From assembly GCA_003117195.1 (NCBI GenBank), contig BDSI01000001.1, positions 2,518,164-2,582,163 of the forward strand: a stretch of 64,000 nucleotides of DNA. The letters run 5' to 3'. Below the pieces are notes generated by a model. That model was not told the origin of the DNA, searched no databases, and saw only the letters and a list, made by a program, of their open reading frames with translations. The translations under genes and the position numbers were made by a program. Below, piece by piece: positions 32,671 to 45,800 of this stretch. Source of the DNA: Eudorina sp. 2006-703-Eu-15. Taxonomy: Eukaryota > Chlorophyta > Chlorophyceae > Chlamydomonadales > Volvocaceae. Within the stretch, counting starts at the first letter, position 1, and each line of letters starts with the position of its first letter.

Positions 32671-34960
32671 TTATTGCGCAACCCGCCCCGCGAACTGTTC
32701 CGAAAGGAAAGCCCTAGCAGTAACACCGGGACAACGCCTTTGCAAGGTGAGGCCCAATACGTGGTTTACTACTGTCCAGGGATACGAGTGCAGTTGTAGG
32801 CCAGAACTGTTTGCTGACGGTCCCCGTCAGCTTTGGCGCGCCATTGAACGGAGAGCTGTGCTACCAACAGCTTGCCATGCTGTCGCCTGCGGCCCTTATT
32901 ATTTTCTATACGTGGCGCATAATTTCCTGTCTCCCGCGCCTCTTGTCCGCAGAGAAGGGGGCTTTGTCGGCTCTCGCTGACCTGCTTCCGCAAGTGATCA
33001 ACGCACAGCCAAGCTTATCCAGCACCATTGTGGACTCCGGAAAATTTCAGTTGCTGCGTGAGCCATGACTGTGAGCGCTGTCCATTGGCGCGTCCCAGGC
33101 GCTTTCCTGCCCGCAACTCGCAGCGCTTCCGCAACCCGCTGTCAACCCACTGCATCAAAAACTTTGCGTTTGGTGAGGCCGGCAGCTTCAGGCGGCTTTC
33201 ATCCGGACAGTGTCGGTGCGTCGGCCCCGACCGACGCAACAGCTCCAGCCTCCGTGGCCGCTCCGTCCAGCGCGTTACAGTCCCATCATCCCTTGCTCCC
33301 ATACTTGATTTCATTTCTTGGACATCTTCACCACCAAGCCAGCTCCATCAGTCAGCACCTTGCCGGTTCGGATCGCGCGCCCTACTTCCACGCTCTGGGC
33401 TTGGGCGCAGGCACCAGAATCGGCGCTCCTGGCCATGACAGCGCGCCCGACTCCCACCACACTGATTTGAGTGGAGACGGCAGCAGCAGCAACAACATCG
33501 TCATGGCCCATTTTTTCTCCGGTTATCACGTAACGAGGACTTCACCGGCGTCGCTGCCGGCCACGGCTGAGCAACAGCAGCAGCAACAGTTATCGTCGCA
33601 GCTGGAATCGTCGCAGCAGCAGCAGCAGCAAAGCGAGGGAGACGACGGCCACCTGTGGGTGGGGCCCCTCGTGGTTTCGCACCTGCCCTGGAGCCCCGTG
33701 GTGAGAGCGCTGCGCCAGCGGGCGGGGGCCACTGAGTGCCCCAACCAGCGAGGGAGATACCGTACACGGGACGGGGGCATCTGTGGCGCACACCTGTTCT
33801 CGCATGTGCCTCGCTGGCTGGAAAGGGCAGGCCTTGGCCGACCCGAGAGTTGCGTGCATGAAAAGCTTGCATGTGCGGAAGCGTTGCCACCGTGCCAGCT
33901 GTAGGCCAGCTGCCTCCGCATCGATCCCGTCGCGCACAGATTCCTGCTGCCTGCTGGCCCTGTGCAGGGCGTCTCTCCCGGCTGCGAAACCGCGGATAGC
34001 GCTGCCGGCGTGACGCACGTGCCGCCACCGCAACCCGGCGACGCTGTGATGATCGCCGGCAGCAGCAGCAGCGCCGGCGGCGGCGGCGGCAGTGAGTCGC
34101 ACCATATCGTGGCGGCACCCAGTGTTGCCGTGCCCATGTTGCTCTGGCACTCGGCCATGTCGTTGCAGCAGCGCGCGCTGGTGACGGCGCTGTGGCGCAT
34201 GGGCAAGGCTGCGGAGGCCGCGGATAAGGCCCGGCGGAATATGCCCCCGCCGGCGGAGGTGCCCGGGCTGGTGCACTGGGGTGCTGTGGCGGCGGCGGCG
34301 CACGTGGAGGAGGCTGTCGTACTGGCGCTGGCTCGCACCGCGACAGCCGCTTCGGCGGCGGCGGCGGGCGTGCCGGCGGCCACGGCCGCCGTCACCGGCA
34401 GCGCCGCCGCGGCGGCGGCGGCGGTCACGGTGGCGGCGCCGCACCTGCCGCTGCTGCGGCACGCCCGGCGGCGGCTCCTGGCCGCGGCGATTCCGGCGTT
34501 GGAGCAGCTGCGCGGCCTGCAGCGCGGCTGTACGACACACGTGCTGCTTCGCTTCCTTCTGTACTCATCGCTGAACCCCCGGCTGCGACGCGACCTGCAT
34601 GTACGGTTGGACGTGTTGTCCCATCGGGCCGCACAGCTGGCGCTGCTGCAGGGGCAGCATGACGCGTGGCTGGCGCGCCAGCTGACCGGTTCCGCTGCGG
34701 GGAGCGCCGCGCTTGCATCCGCCGCCGGCCGCTCGCCCGCCGCGGGCGCCCACCCAGGGGCGCTCTCGGCGAGGTGGTACGGCAGGGTTTTCGCGCCTGA
34801 GATGCTGTCGTGCGCCCGCCAGTTGCAGCTGGCGTCGCCCGGCTCGCCGCCGGACGACCGGACTGCGGGCGACCCGCCGGGTCGCTTCGACCTGCGAGAC
34901 CTGTACCGCCTCATTCGCGTGATCGAAGTGGCGGTGGAGGACCTGGAGCGGTACGATTGA
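32671..34960 (+). CDS. Gene D: Ala-rich helical protein with Gln tracts (unknown)
   Basis: Well-supported exons: 32953-33057 (ends phase 1), 33099-33700 (donor GTGAGA, phase 0) and 33968-34960 (acceptor GTGCAG, stop TGA). Tentative earlier exons are 32671-32746 and 32831-32911. Encoded: ALSALADLLPQVINAQ helix, a Ser/Thr/Ala linker, HPLLPYLISFLGHLHH, two Gln runs (33571-33635), then about 330 residues of mostly helical Ala/Leu/Arg-rich sequence (LLRHARRRLLAAAIPALEQL; RDLHVRLDVLSHRAAQLALL; LRDLYRLIRVIEVAVEDLER) to the C-terminus. GC-rich third positions support coding. The C-terminal part could be a scaffold or coiled-coil domain. No family recognised; first exons and start codon are uncertain. 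Confidence 0.6.
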
Positions 34961-37630
34961 GCTGTGTACGAATGCTCGTACCTGGTACGAAACCTGGGAA
35001 GTCTTGGGACTGGAGGTGTTGAGGTGAGCTGCGACGGGGCATGCGACGGGACGTGTGGACTGCGGGCTCGCTCCAGAGGAAACGTAATCCGACAAACGTA
35101 ACCCTGCCCGTGTGGAGCGTGTTGGAGGGTTTATGGATGTGGGATTGAGGTGCGCGGGTGCGCGGGCTTTATGGCTGCTGTGGCGGAGAGCAGTGAGGCG
35201 ACGCGACGCGACGCGAGGCGGGACGCCTTCTTTTTGAGGCAACCGGGGCGCTAGAGGTGATTACGGAACCCTTCGAGAGAGCAAGGAGCGGGGCTTGAAA
35301 GAGCATCCAATGCGAGTCAGAGGAGCAGCAATTCTTCTTACATACGTTGAAAATGAAAAAAGTGGAGAAGGGACGGAAGGAAATGGAGGCGTGAAGTTAT
35401 GATACTCGCAGCCCGGCTCGGAGCGGAAGCGACGGCGGCGAGGGATGAAAGTGAAGACAGTTCCAGCTGTGAGGAGATTGACGCTCGTGTGGACTGCCGC
35501 TGGTGACTCCGGTGGACAGTGGTGGGTGGAGCTACTGCTCGAAGGAAGTCTAGTTCGGCGCTGTACTCGCATCGCTTGCTTCGAGTTCGGGTGTCGCAAT
35601 GCGCGGCCCCACACTGCTGTCTACACGTCTTCATGTTACCCGGGCATGCCGGCAGGCTTGGCCCGGGGCGTTTTTGGCTTATGTACAACATTGTACGAGT
35701 GTGTGTATTTGTATCGCCGTTTTCGCCGTCATCGGGGCGTTGGGCCGGCGGCGGCTGCGCCCGTCAGAGGCGGTGGCGTCCCTCCATGGGGGCGGTGTTG
35801 TCTCTCCATGGGCGACCGGGCTGCCGTGCACGTCGGTTTCGGATGACCGCCGGCTGCTGCGGCGGTTGGGTTTTGCTGCGACCGCGACATGCGCTGCGGC
35901 GTCGTCTTGTTTGGTGCGGGAAGCGCTGCGGCGCGGCCTTCCTGGTGTTTCACGTTGTCCTCGAGACAAAGGCATTTGGTTGGTTTCGGCAGTGCTCGAG
36001 TAATGGTGGAGCCGTGTACGGTGTTAAGAAAGGATGATCAGTTTCGCCCCTGAGGGGTGTGAAGCTCCCTACCGGTGCCGCCGACGCCGTTGTGCAAGGT
36101 GCGTTAGGATGTATTCACCGCGGTTGGTGTTGTGATATGTGGCGGGTAGGTGCTGAGGCGAGGCTCTTGGTGTGTGCACAAGCTGCCCTTAGCAGCTGTT
36201 GCTGCTGCTGCCTACGCAATGCTGTACGCGTGGTTGCCGTCTGATGGGCCGGCCGGCTTGCGGTGCGTCGCTGGATGCGCAATCGTCCGCTCCGCGGCGC
36301 CGATGAGCAGCGAGGGAGACACTCGAGGGGCCGAGTGAGGGCTCAGATCGGGGGCCCGGCGTTCGCCGTACGGCACTGGTTCGCGGCGGCACTGGCCACG
36401 GATGATGTCTGTATGTATGTCGTATGTTGTACGGCACGTGTGCGCACGGCTCTCGTAAGTATGTCGTTGATGGCCATTGGTCGTGTGAGCACGGAGTGTC
36501 GAGTTGTCAGCCCTGTTGTATTTTAATACACAAAAGTCTGGTTCAAGTCTGTCTGATTCATGGTAGGGCTACACGCACAACCTGGCTCCAGGAATTAAGT
36601 TGGGGTCGGTGATTCCGGTTCGCCGGCAGCCTGTGTGGTTGTTGTTATTATCGTTGTACTCGGGGCTTCACAGTTTCAAACGCGACCCTGCCCTCCTCAA
36701 GTTGATTCGGTGGATCGCGGCCGTGGCCCTCGCAGGTCCCAAGGTTACAAACATTGCGTAACGCACGCATGTTCGCGCGGAGGTGCATTTGTGTACGGAT
36801 ATGCCCGTACTGCTGTTGTACAAGTAGTTGGAGGGTGATGCAGGGTCACCAGATGGTTGCAGAGGAACCAGTGCATGGATACCGTCAGCTGTCCTTGACC
36901 ATGAGAGGAGAAGCCGGGGCTTCGGTGTGCAGTTGGACTCGTTACGTTGAGCGATCAGATGCCGGACAGGCTGGGGGCAGCGGCGGCAGCCGGGGGGCAA
37001 CTGGTGTTACTGCTACCGCAACCGGACTCGGGCGGTCCTCGGCCGCCTCGTTCCCGGCTCCTTCGTGAGGAAGCCCAACACGGTGTGGGGTCTCGTTTCC
37101 CTGGTGGCCAACGGGCGCTCGAGGCTCGACCCTGGCGGTGATTACTCAAAACAGCTGCCGTTGCGCCTACGCTCATTGGTCTGCTGGTTAGTGACTAAGG
37201 CTTAATACTCCTGCGTAGTTTAGCAAACTGTAATGCCGTAGGGATTAGGTTGTCAGTCGTTGTAGCCAGTAACCTGTAAGCGCTGGACGCCGTTGTACAT
37301 CGCTGGCGATCCTGGTGCTGTTGTTCCTTGACCGGACCTTTGCTCGGCAGCAGCGCAGTATATGTAACGCTTACATTACATCCTGTGCCTGACCCGCTGC
37401 GCACAACGGTGCTTGCCGCGGTGTGAGCTGGTTAGCCGTGCGACCGTGTCGCTTCTCCGAAGAAGAAGGGTTCCTGAGTGTCCTGTACGGCAGGAGAGTC
37501 GGTAAGGCAGTTGCAGCAGCGCTCGGTGAGGAGCGGTCATTCGTGAGGAGCGGAGGTTCGTAATTCGTGTTGCAGTGGACCCGCCCGCGGGTCATCGGTG
37601 ACAGTCTGAGTCCAAGCCTCCTCCTCCCTC

Positions 37631-37672
37631 ACACACCACACCACACCACACCACACCACACCACACCACACC
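37631..37672 (+). repeat. (ACACC)n microsatellite
   Basis: About eight ACACC units, close to the point where strand composition switches. Confidence 0.92.
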
Positions 37673-39341
37673 GCGAATGGAAACAAAACCTACGCACCCG
37701 GAACGCCGGAAGGCGCACCAAGTCAGCGCCACCGGTACGCACTGAAGGCCACTCCCCGGACTCCGCGTCGGCCGAGCCGCCTACTGCCCCACCCACTTAA
37801 ACACTCAAACACGCACTTACGCAGCCGCCAGGCCAAATCTTTCATTTACGCAGTACTTGGGAGACGGGGAGGTGTGAAGGGTCCGTAGGGGACACTGAGG
37901 ACACAGCGGTGAACCCTCAAGAGGACACAAGTTCAGGGTAAACACTTCACACGCATCAAACCCCACATCCATCCTGTCGCGCGGGAAGACGACCCCGGGG
38001 GGCTCCGGTGGCATAATACGGCGCATGTCCGCATGGGAACTGCTGGGCAGCTGAGGGCGACACGACCTTGGTAGTTGTACCGTAGATGTACGGGGGAACG
38101 GAAAAATGTTGTTCCGTGTACGGGGCTGGTTTCCCGGCGGCCCTTCAGACATTTCAGCCCACCCGCCGTCTTGGTATCGGTGGAGCCGCGGAAACCATGG
38201 GAGGAGCCCCCGTGTGGCTTCAGCCTCAAGAGTGGCGGCCATCTGCTCGGCTGCCTCTGCCAGGATCCGACGGCGACTTGGGAGATTCAGAAGGAAGTGA
38301 AAACAGCCCGGCGGCTTGGGGAGGTAGCACCGCGTGTTACAGCAGCGGATAGGCATATTAATGCACATAATGTGCCGTCTCCCAACAGAAGCCCGCGCGT
38401 GCCCCTGACGCCGCGTGTTACAGCAGCGCGTGGACGACGGACCTGAACAAATGCATCACAACACCAGTCGAATAACGCCATTAAAATTCCTCCCAACAAC
38501 TCAACTCCCAACAATATGCGGCATATATGCCGGCGATGTCTAGTAGTGCGGTGCGCGACGCTCTTCGACGCGCCCGCGCGGAACCACAACCCGTCTGAAA
38601 CAACTAGGCACGCGCTGACCGGCGCTAAATCTTCACCAAAGGCATCACAACGTACATGTACGTCGAGCCACGAAGCACCGGGGTACGTCGGCCAGAACAG
38701 TGTTGTGCTCCAGAAGTATATGCACCTTGTCGACTTATAAGCGGCTCTGCCCAGCGCTCTGCCCAGCAGCGAGGGCCCGGCTCGCAATCCAAACAAACAT
38801 GACCAAGCATCCACAGAACTAACGCCAGGGCGCGCAGACAGCAACGCGCCGCGCGCGCCAAGCTCGGCCCAACGCCGACCAATCAGGTGCCGCCCTCTGA
38901 CGCGAAGGGGCGTCTGACCGTCTGACCATCTGACCGTCTGGGCCAGGAGCCCGGCCCGGAGGGGTGAGCAGCAATCTGCTCCGATTACGACCCACACGCA
39001 GCCTGCTGAGCGCTTAAGACCTGAGCATTCCCAAACGCGCGGAAGTGGGACGTACGCCTGCCGTACGCCTCATCGGTATCGGGTCGCGGCGCCTCACGGC
39101 CGGCGCGACTGTAATCACGGACTACACCAGCAGCAGCAGCGAATCCACATCGAACCAGTACCAACGGACTTTCTTCCAAGCGACCCAACGAGCGACAAAC
39201 AAACTGCAACAACAACACAGAAACGGCACGCGAACGCGCGTCTGTGCGCGCGGCACGCGAACCGGGCCAGCAGCGCGCTGCGTAACAGACGACGTCGATC
39301 GCTCGGGGACCACGCCCTGGTGGAGCAGCCCTGACGTGCGC

Positions 39342-39415
39342 TGCGCAGCAGCACACACCGGCGCGCAGCAGCAGCACACACCGGCGCGCAGCAGCAGCAC
39401 ACACCGGCGCGCAGA
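39342..39415 (+). repeat. About 23-bp tandem repeat, 3 copies
   Basis: Units of the form GCGCGCAGCAGCAGCACACA ending CCG, three in tandem; the first is shortened. Confidence 0.85.
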
Positions 39416-41160
39416 ACGCCCGGCTGCGGCACCGCATTACACCGCACATGGACAACTTACATACCGCAACACCAGCTCAAGCGGTGCCGAGCTGCCGGCC
39501 CACGGGTCCGTATCCCCGGCCCCGGCGCCGTAGGCCTCACGGGGGGTGTCGTTTTGGTCTCGAGAACGTCTCGGCCAACCGGCGCCGCCACAGGCACACA
39601 TCAGCATCCGCAACAAGTAAGAATCTTCGCCGCACCTGCAACAGTAGCCGCAGCAGCGGCAGCAGTGCAACACCACTACCCAATCCGGGAGCATGGCGCG
39701 ACCACTTCGCGCACCGATACACGCAAACATTCGAACGATTCAACGCCTGCGCGACAGGAGCGGCTAATGGCTCCACGCACCACAACAGCTCTGAGGCATC
39801 ATGCATGTCGGTTTCTTAGGCGTGGTTGACCCTCGGTCCAATGAGAGGCGTGGCTGTGTCTTGAACAGCTTAAGTACACAAAGTCTTCGCCGCTCTGCTG
39901 CAACTACCGCCGCAAGCCGTCCCTTCCCGTCCCATCCTGCATCGCGTGCACACCCGTACACATCCGTACACACCCACCCAACGCCTCTCCTTCCCGCCGC
40001 GGATCGCTTCAGGTACCATCACCGTACGGCGTGCCACCGTATCTCAATCCCGTGCACAGTGTGCGCACGGCCCACCACAGCTGGACATATGCTGCCCCCC
40101 GCGCTCCGAACCGGGGCCGCCATCGACGCGATCAGAGACAGAAAACCGCCACCCGAACAACCACCACCAACCATCGACGCGCTGGAAATCATACAACCAC
40201 GAACCGCTCCGCAACCTTTGCGTTCGACGGTGCTGCCGACAGCGCAGGGCTCCACACACAAATACACGGCGGGGGCGAGGCGGTCGCCGGCACCCCGCCA
40301 ACAGCCTACTGCATTCTTGCAATCGGGCCGCGACAGCCCTGCACAACATCGCGAGGACAACGGCTGCACCCGACCGCCTCGTGCAGTCGTGCCTCGCGGC
40401 GCCTTGCCTCGTGTCCATGCTGGGGCGCGGTACCGCAGCGCCTAACCATACATCACGTATAACCAGCACGTCGGAAGTGGGGCCGTGCACACTTCCTGGC
40501 ACGCCCAGTCCTACACACCATTTTCGACTCAGTAGCTTCGCGAACAAACAATACCATACATCGTTTTCCGGCGGTGCCGGTTCGGCGCCTGTTTCCTGAT
40601 GCCTCTTTGCGAGCTGGGTTGGAGTGGTGGTGACACCCTCCGCAAAGATACGGGCACCGTAGGCCGTCGCCATCCCATTGCCCAGTGCGATGCTCATCAC
40701 CGTCCGTCTGCCCCCGGGCCCCGTAATCGCCCATGCCCATCGCCCATGCCCCGTCGCGATAAAAGCCGGGTGCGCACGACTACGAAGTGTCGCGGCGGCC
40801 TGCCTTCCCGCGGGACCCGCCAGCTACCGAAACCACTGAAACGCCCCCGGCCGCGGAAAGGCACCACACCTGGGCGTGTCCAGAGCACTACGTCCCAACG
40901 TCCCACTCACAGTGAACAAACAAATCGCAGGCACCGACTTCCCTCCGCCGCACCCGCATGGGCTTTCAAGTATGCTGCCCGCAGCGGCTGTGATGCACTA
41001 AGTGACAGCGTCCTGGCGGTTATGAGCCTCCCCTCCCTTCCCCTCCCCCGCCGCTGCAGTCATTTTAAGCGCCTCATCATACCCCACCCATGTGATTGCT
41101 CGTCTGTAATTCGCCACAGACAAGACGGGTACACCCAGAACGGGGCCCCCGGGCCCCGAT

Positions 41161-41179
41161 CACACACACACACACACAC
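41161..41179 (+). repeat. (CA)n microsatellite
   Basis: Uninterrupted CA run of about nine units in the gene-poor interval. Confidence 0.9.
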
Positions 41180-41332
41180 GATTACGGTAGGCGGTGAGTA
41201 CCCCCCTCGATGGGCGGTACAGTGTGGACTAAGTGGACTACGCCCCTCCTCATCAGAAAAGTGCTTCGGCGGTCTCCCGAATGGGGCGGGTTAGCGCCCC
41301 CGGCCAGCGTCGGCCCCGCAGATATGTAACGA

Positions 41333-41333
41333 T

Positions 41334-41361
<28 letters not shown>
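41333..41361 (+). repeat. (AC)n microsatellite
   Basis: Uninterrupted AC run of about 14 units, 150 bp after another CA run. Confidence 0.92.
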
Positions 41362-41368
<7 letters not shown>

Positions 41369-42869
41369 AGCGCATGCATGCATGAGTAGAAGAAACGTGG
41401 AGGCAACGAGTACACCGCCAAGACCGCGCCGCGACGACACCGCGCACGCGCCCCTGCCCCGCCCACAGGTGCACATGTGCTCGGGCGCCTCTCTTCGAAC
41501 GTCCATCCACCGCGGGTGCGGAAAAACACATTGTGGCTGCCCTCAACGGCAGCGGCGCAGACACGACACCATTCCCGTTCTCACACTCTCAATCAATCGG
41601 TTTCCTCCGTGCCCCACCGCTGCCACGCCAGAGCGAGCGCGCCGCTGGCCCAGACAGACAGTGCCCGCCGACGACTGCGGCAGTGGCGGCCCTCTCCGCC
41701 GCCTGCGACAACCGCCGCCGCCGCACACCCTCGACTGCCCGACAGACCGCAAGCTCAATCATGCGTCTGCTGATGTCGGGCTGGGTGCCGGGTCGACGGC
41801 TCGACCGCCCCCATTTTAGTGACACAGTGCATGCGTGATGTATGATAGTACAAACCGAGTTGGCAGCTACGCATCACCCCCCCCCCCACACACACACACA
41901 TTCACCGCACGAACGTGTGAATCACGTCCTCATGTCCTCACTTTGTGTGGTGTCCACTGTCCAGCAGCAGAGCTGCGGGCAGCCCAACACTCTGGCTGCC
42001 CCACGCTGCGCGGCCTCCCGTGCGTGGCCCGGCCCTGGCCCTGGGCCCTGAATCTCTACCCTAGACCCTCCCCTCCAGCCCTGCCCTGGCCCTCGGCCCT
42101 GGAAGAATCCACCCGGCCTGAATTTATGTGCAACTGGCATAGCAACTGGCTGCGCCGGCACCGCCAGGATAGCAGCCTTGCCGGCTTTGAGCAGTGCAAC
42201 ACTCATACACGCCATCGCATCCAGATAGTGACACTGGACCGCGGCCTTCGCCGGGCATCCTAACATGGCAACTCAACATGGCAACTCTCGGAGCTGCGTC
42301 TCTCCTCTCCCCGGAGAATCAACCCACCCCACCCCAATTTCCTTCACCCATCCACCAGCCCCCTCTTAAGCGCCACATCCCCTTCATCCGTCACCTAGAT
42401 CGCGCTATGTCGCCCAACCGTCCCCTGCAACCTATCCAGCTCGTCAATGACCCCCACACGTGGTTGCCGGGATCGGCGTTGGCGTGTCGACCTGCTATGG
42501 AGAAAGAAATCAACTGCGAAATTAAAATCGGAGAGCATCACATCAGATTAGAGAAAAAAACAAAGAAAAGAGAAAAATAGGATAAAAACGAAAAGCTGGC
42601 GCTCCAGAAAGCGCCCGCCCCTCGGGTCTTAACTCTATGAGAAGAATAATAACCCTGACCTGCCCTACACCCGGCAACGTGTCCTACCCACAGCCTGCGC
42701 GCCCACTGGGTCTTCCCTGCTGTCCCTGCCAGAGAAAGGCCTGAAGACCCGGCCGGGGGTTGGGGCATTTGAAATCTCAGCCGAGCTCCTCAGCTGAGAG
42801 ACGTCCACGACCCACGCGGCCTAGGAAGTGCCGCACAGATGCCAGCGCCCCGTGCCACGACCTAAGCTC

Positions 42870-45800
42870 TCAAAGTGTGCCGGCAGCCGCCGCTGCCAGC
42901 TGCGCCGCGCGCGCCAGCCGGCGGTCCGACGCCCCCGGTGATCCCGGCGGCGTCGTGGGCGGCACCGGCGCCGCCAGCTCACCATTCAGCCGCTGTATGA
43001 AATCGGACAAGGAGCATAAGGCCTCCAGGGCCCAGCGACTCTCCGCTTCGGATGGCGGCGCGGGGGCTGCCGGCGTCGAACGGAGGCGCGGGGGGCTGCT
43101 GCCCGCGCTGTGGTGCGTGCGGTTGTCGGATGTGGGTTTGGCGGGGACGGGTGCACCGCCGCCGCTGCCCCGGCCGCGGCGCCACTCAGGGATGAACGGC
43201 TCCGCCGGGGCTGCGGCCGCGCGCTGCTGCTGGCGTTGCGACACCAGCATGCATGCCAGCCGCGCGTCCACCTCGGGCATGCACCCCGACACCTCGTAGT
43301 GGGTCCCCCTGTCGTCCTGCACCTGGGTGACGCTGACGCGCAGCCGCTGGCCGCACCCGCCCTCGCCGCCCGCCTGCGACCGACACGGGACCAGCCACGG
43401 CGGGCATGGAGGGTCAAGAAAGGTGTGATCACATGTCGTACAGCAGTGTCACCCTTTGCAAGCATGTGAAGGGGGTTCTTGCAGCGGCACCCCGAGCTGG
43501 TCCCCCAACCAGTGTGCGGCCCGGGTTTACCGGCAGTGCGCCCTCGTACACGAACTTGGTCTTGCGCCGGGCGTATTCCAGGTGCCGGTTGCGAGGCAGG
43601 CCCCGCTTGCTGCGTGTGAAGCCGTCAAAGCCCTCGGTTCGTACGGCAGCTGCGACACGCCGGGCGGTGTAGTGGGCATCCGCGTCGTACGCCAGGCCCT
43701 GCAGAACGTTGAAGTTTGATAACATCAAGTAACGAGCGAAAACAAGGCCAGAACGGAGTGGACTACTTCAAAGTCTGGCATGGAGCCTGCATGCGTGCAT
43801 GTGTACCCTAGTCCCTGAAACCCTGGATCCGCTTCAGCATTGCCCCCTTCTGCAACGCTTCCAGCATGGCACGACGCCCTACCGGAGTCCTGCCACAACA
43901 CGGCCCCGCTGACCCTGCCCCGACTGCCCGGTCCGCACCTCCCAGACACGCGAGCTGAGCAGCACCGCCCCATCCTCCGCCCGCCGTCCCTCCCTCGAGC
44001 CCTGCTGTGACCCCCGTCTGGCCCCAGAGCCCCCCCCTCGCCCGCCCCCCCCCTCCAGGAGGTCTCACCGGGTGCTCCCTGAACTGCGTGATGAGCTTGA
44101 GCCGGAGGTCCATCTGGTCGGGTGCCGTCATGAGGGTGACGGAGTGGTTCTTTGAGCCGCCCGCCTTGAGCTTGCGGAGGGAGGCGGTGGAGTCGTCGCT
44201 GCGAGGAGCAGCCGGGCGGGGCGGGGCGGGGAGTTAACATGTCTCCAGCCAAATATGTTTTTTCCAGGTTGTAGCCAAGGATATGCACTTGTGGACAGTA
44301 TGCGTGTTACCCTGTAGGCTGGGACGCACCGACCCGCCGCTGCTTGCGCTTCCGCTACGCAGGAGGGTATGGCTCCCCGTCCTTCCCCTCCCTTGACCCT
44401 CCCCCCTCCCTCCCTCCCTCCCTCGGCCCCCTTGACTCACCCCCTGTCCATGGCCAGTGCGATGGAGTAGTGGACGTTGAGCTCCTGGTTGATGACGTGG
44501 AGGGTGGCGGTGGTCTTGGTGTCCACCAGGCTGAAGCCCAACGACCCGGTCAGCCAGGAAGTGACCCGTGGGACGGCCGAGGCGGGGACGAAGTTGCTGA
44601 ACACGGACTGACATGCGCCGCGGCCGGCGCCAGCGCCCTGCAAGACAGGTAGATCCCACACACAGCCAAAAAAATCAACATTCGGGCGGATGGGTGCGCC
44701 TCAGCTGCAGACCAGGCGGCTGCATTTCACGTCCGCAATCTCCCCACGTCAGCAACCTCCGCCCTGCGGACTCCCCTGCTTCCAAGCGTTCGAGCCGTCG
44801 GCAGACGTGCATCCATGTGTCGTACCTCGATGTCTGCCAGGCGGAGCTCCGCCTTCCCGGCTCGTGGACCCACGTTGCGGAAGAGCGTCTTGCCTGCGAC
44901 ACATCCGAGCACACACACAGAGGGAAGGAACACCCACTGCTTTTGGAGTCCTCGCGAGATGGCTCACCCACGACACAACCCCTCTACGATCTGATCGTGT
45001 GTGAAGGCGCATCGGAGCGGCGCACTCTTTGTCCACTACGACGCGACAGAGAGACACCGGACGACCTCAATCAAGAAGCCATAGTGGTCCAAGCACTGAT
45101 CCTGATCTTGATCCTGATCAGCCTTTCGCTCCAAGAGAAGGATTCTGCCACAGAAGGACCCGCCTTGTGTAACTACTGAGTGCCCAGCGGCAAACAAGGT
45201 GGCATGGCACGCTCACAACTCCGCCCAGTACCTCTGCTCCACATCGATCTCACCCAGCTTGAAGCGGATCTTCATTACGTCGAACGCCGGCTCACAGCAA
45301 GCCGCCTGGCGCGCCGCAGCCGCCAGCCCGTGCGCAGCAGACATCAGCACCGCCTCGCCGCCACAGCCGCTCGGCTTCCGTGGGCTGCACGCAGTGGCTG
45401 CGTGGAAACGTACCGCACCGTCGCCGCCCTGCTCGCCGGTGGTCCAGCCCTTGGCCGCCAGGCCTTGGTCGCGCTCTCCCTCTTGGTCCTGGTCCTGACC
45501 GCAACGAACAACCTACAGCGGCAGCAGACAAAGCAGGGGCAGAGGCAGGGAGTTTGATCGGGCACACCGGCGCAGGTCCCCAACCATCAGGTCTGCTACA
45601 CAACCATGTGGCAGGGAACTTTGTGGACGACGGTGGTTGGATATACAAGCCGTTAGGCGTTCCTGTTTCTCGGGCAAAGACAGTAATGGACTTCATGTCA
45701 GCGGCTGGCTGTCCCGCGGGCGGTGAAGGCATTCGCGGCGCGGAGCGAAGCGGGTTATGCGTGGCATTGGTGGATTTCGCCGCCCGCCTGACATAGCGGG

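Larger units (their letters stand above)
34961..42869. other. Gene-poor interval with opposite base composition in its two halves
   Basis: 34961 to about 37500 is T/G-rich on + (downstream of + gene D). About 37700-42869 is A/C-rich on + , that is T/G-rich on minus (downstream of minus-strand KH1). A stretch at 37040-37180 reads RLVPGSFVRKPNTVWGLVSL on + and might be an exon fragment, unsupported otherwise. Microsatellites are listed separately. No other coding signal found. Confidence 0.5.

Noticed and set aside
38287..41800. Many 100-200 codon open frames on both strands
   Set aside because: In GC-rich, A/C-biased DNA such frames are expected; none is bounded by convincing splice sites or shows a protein motif.
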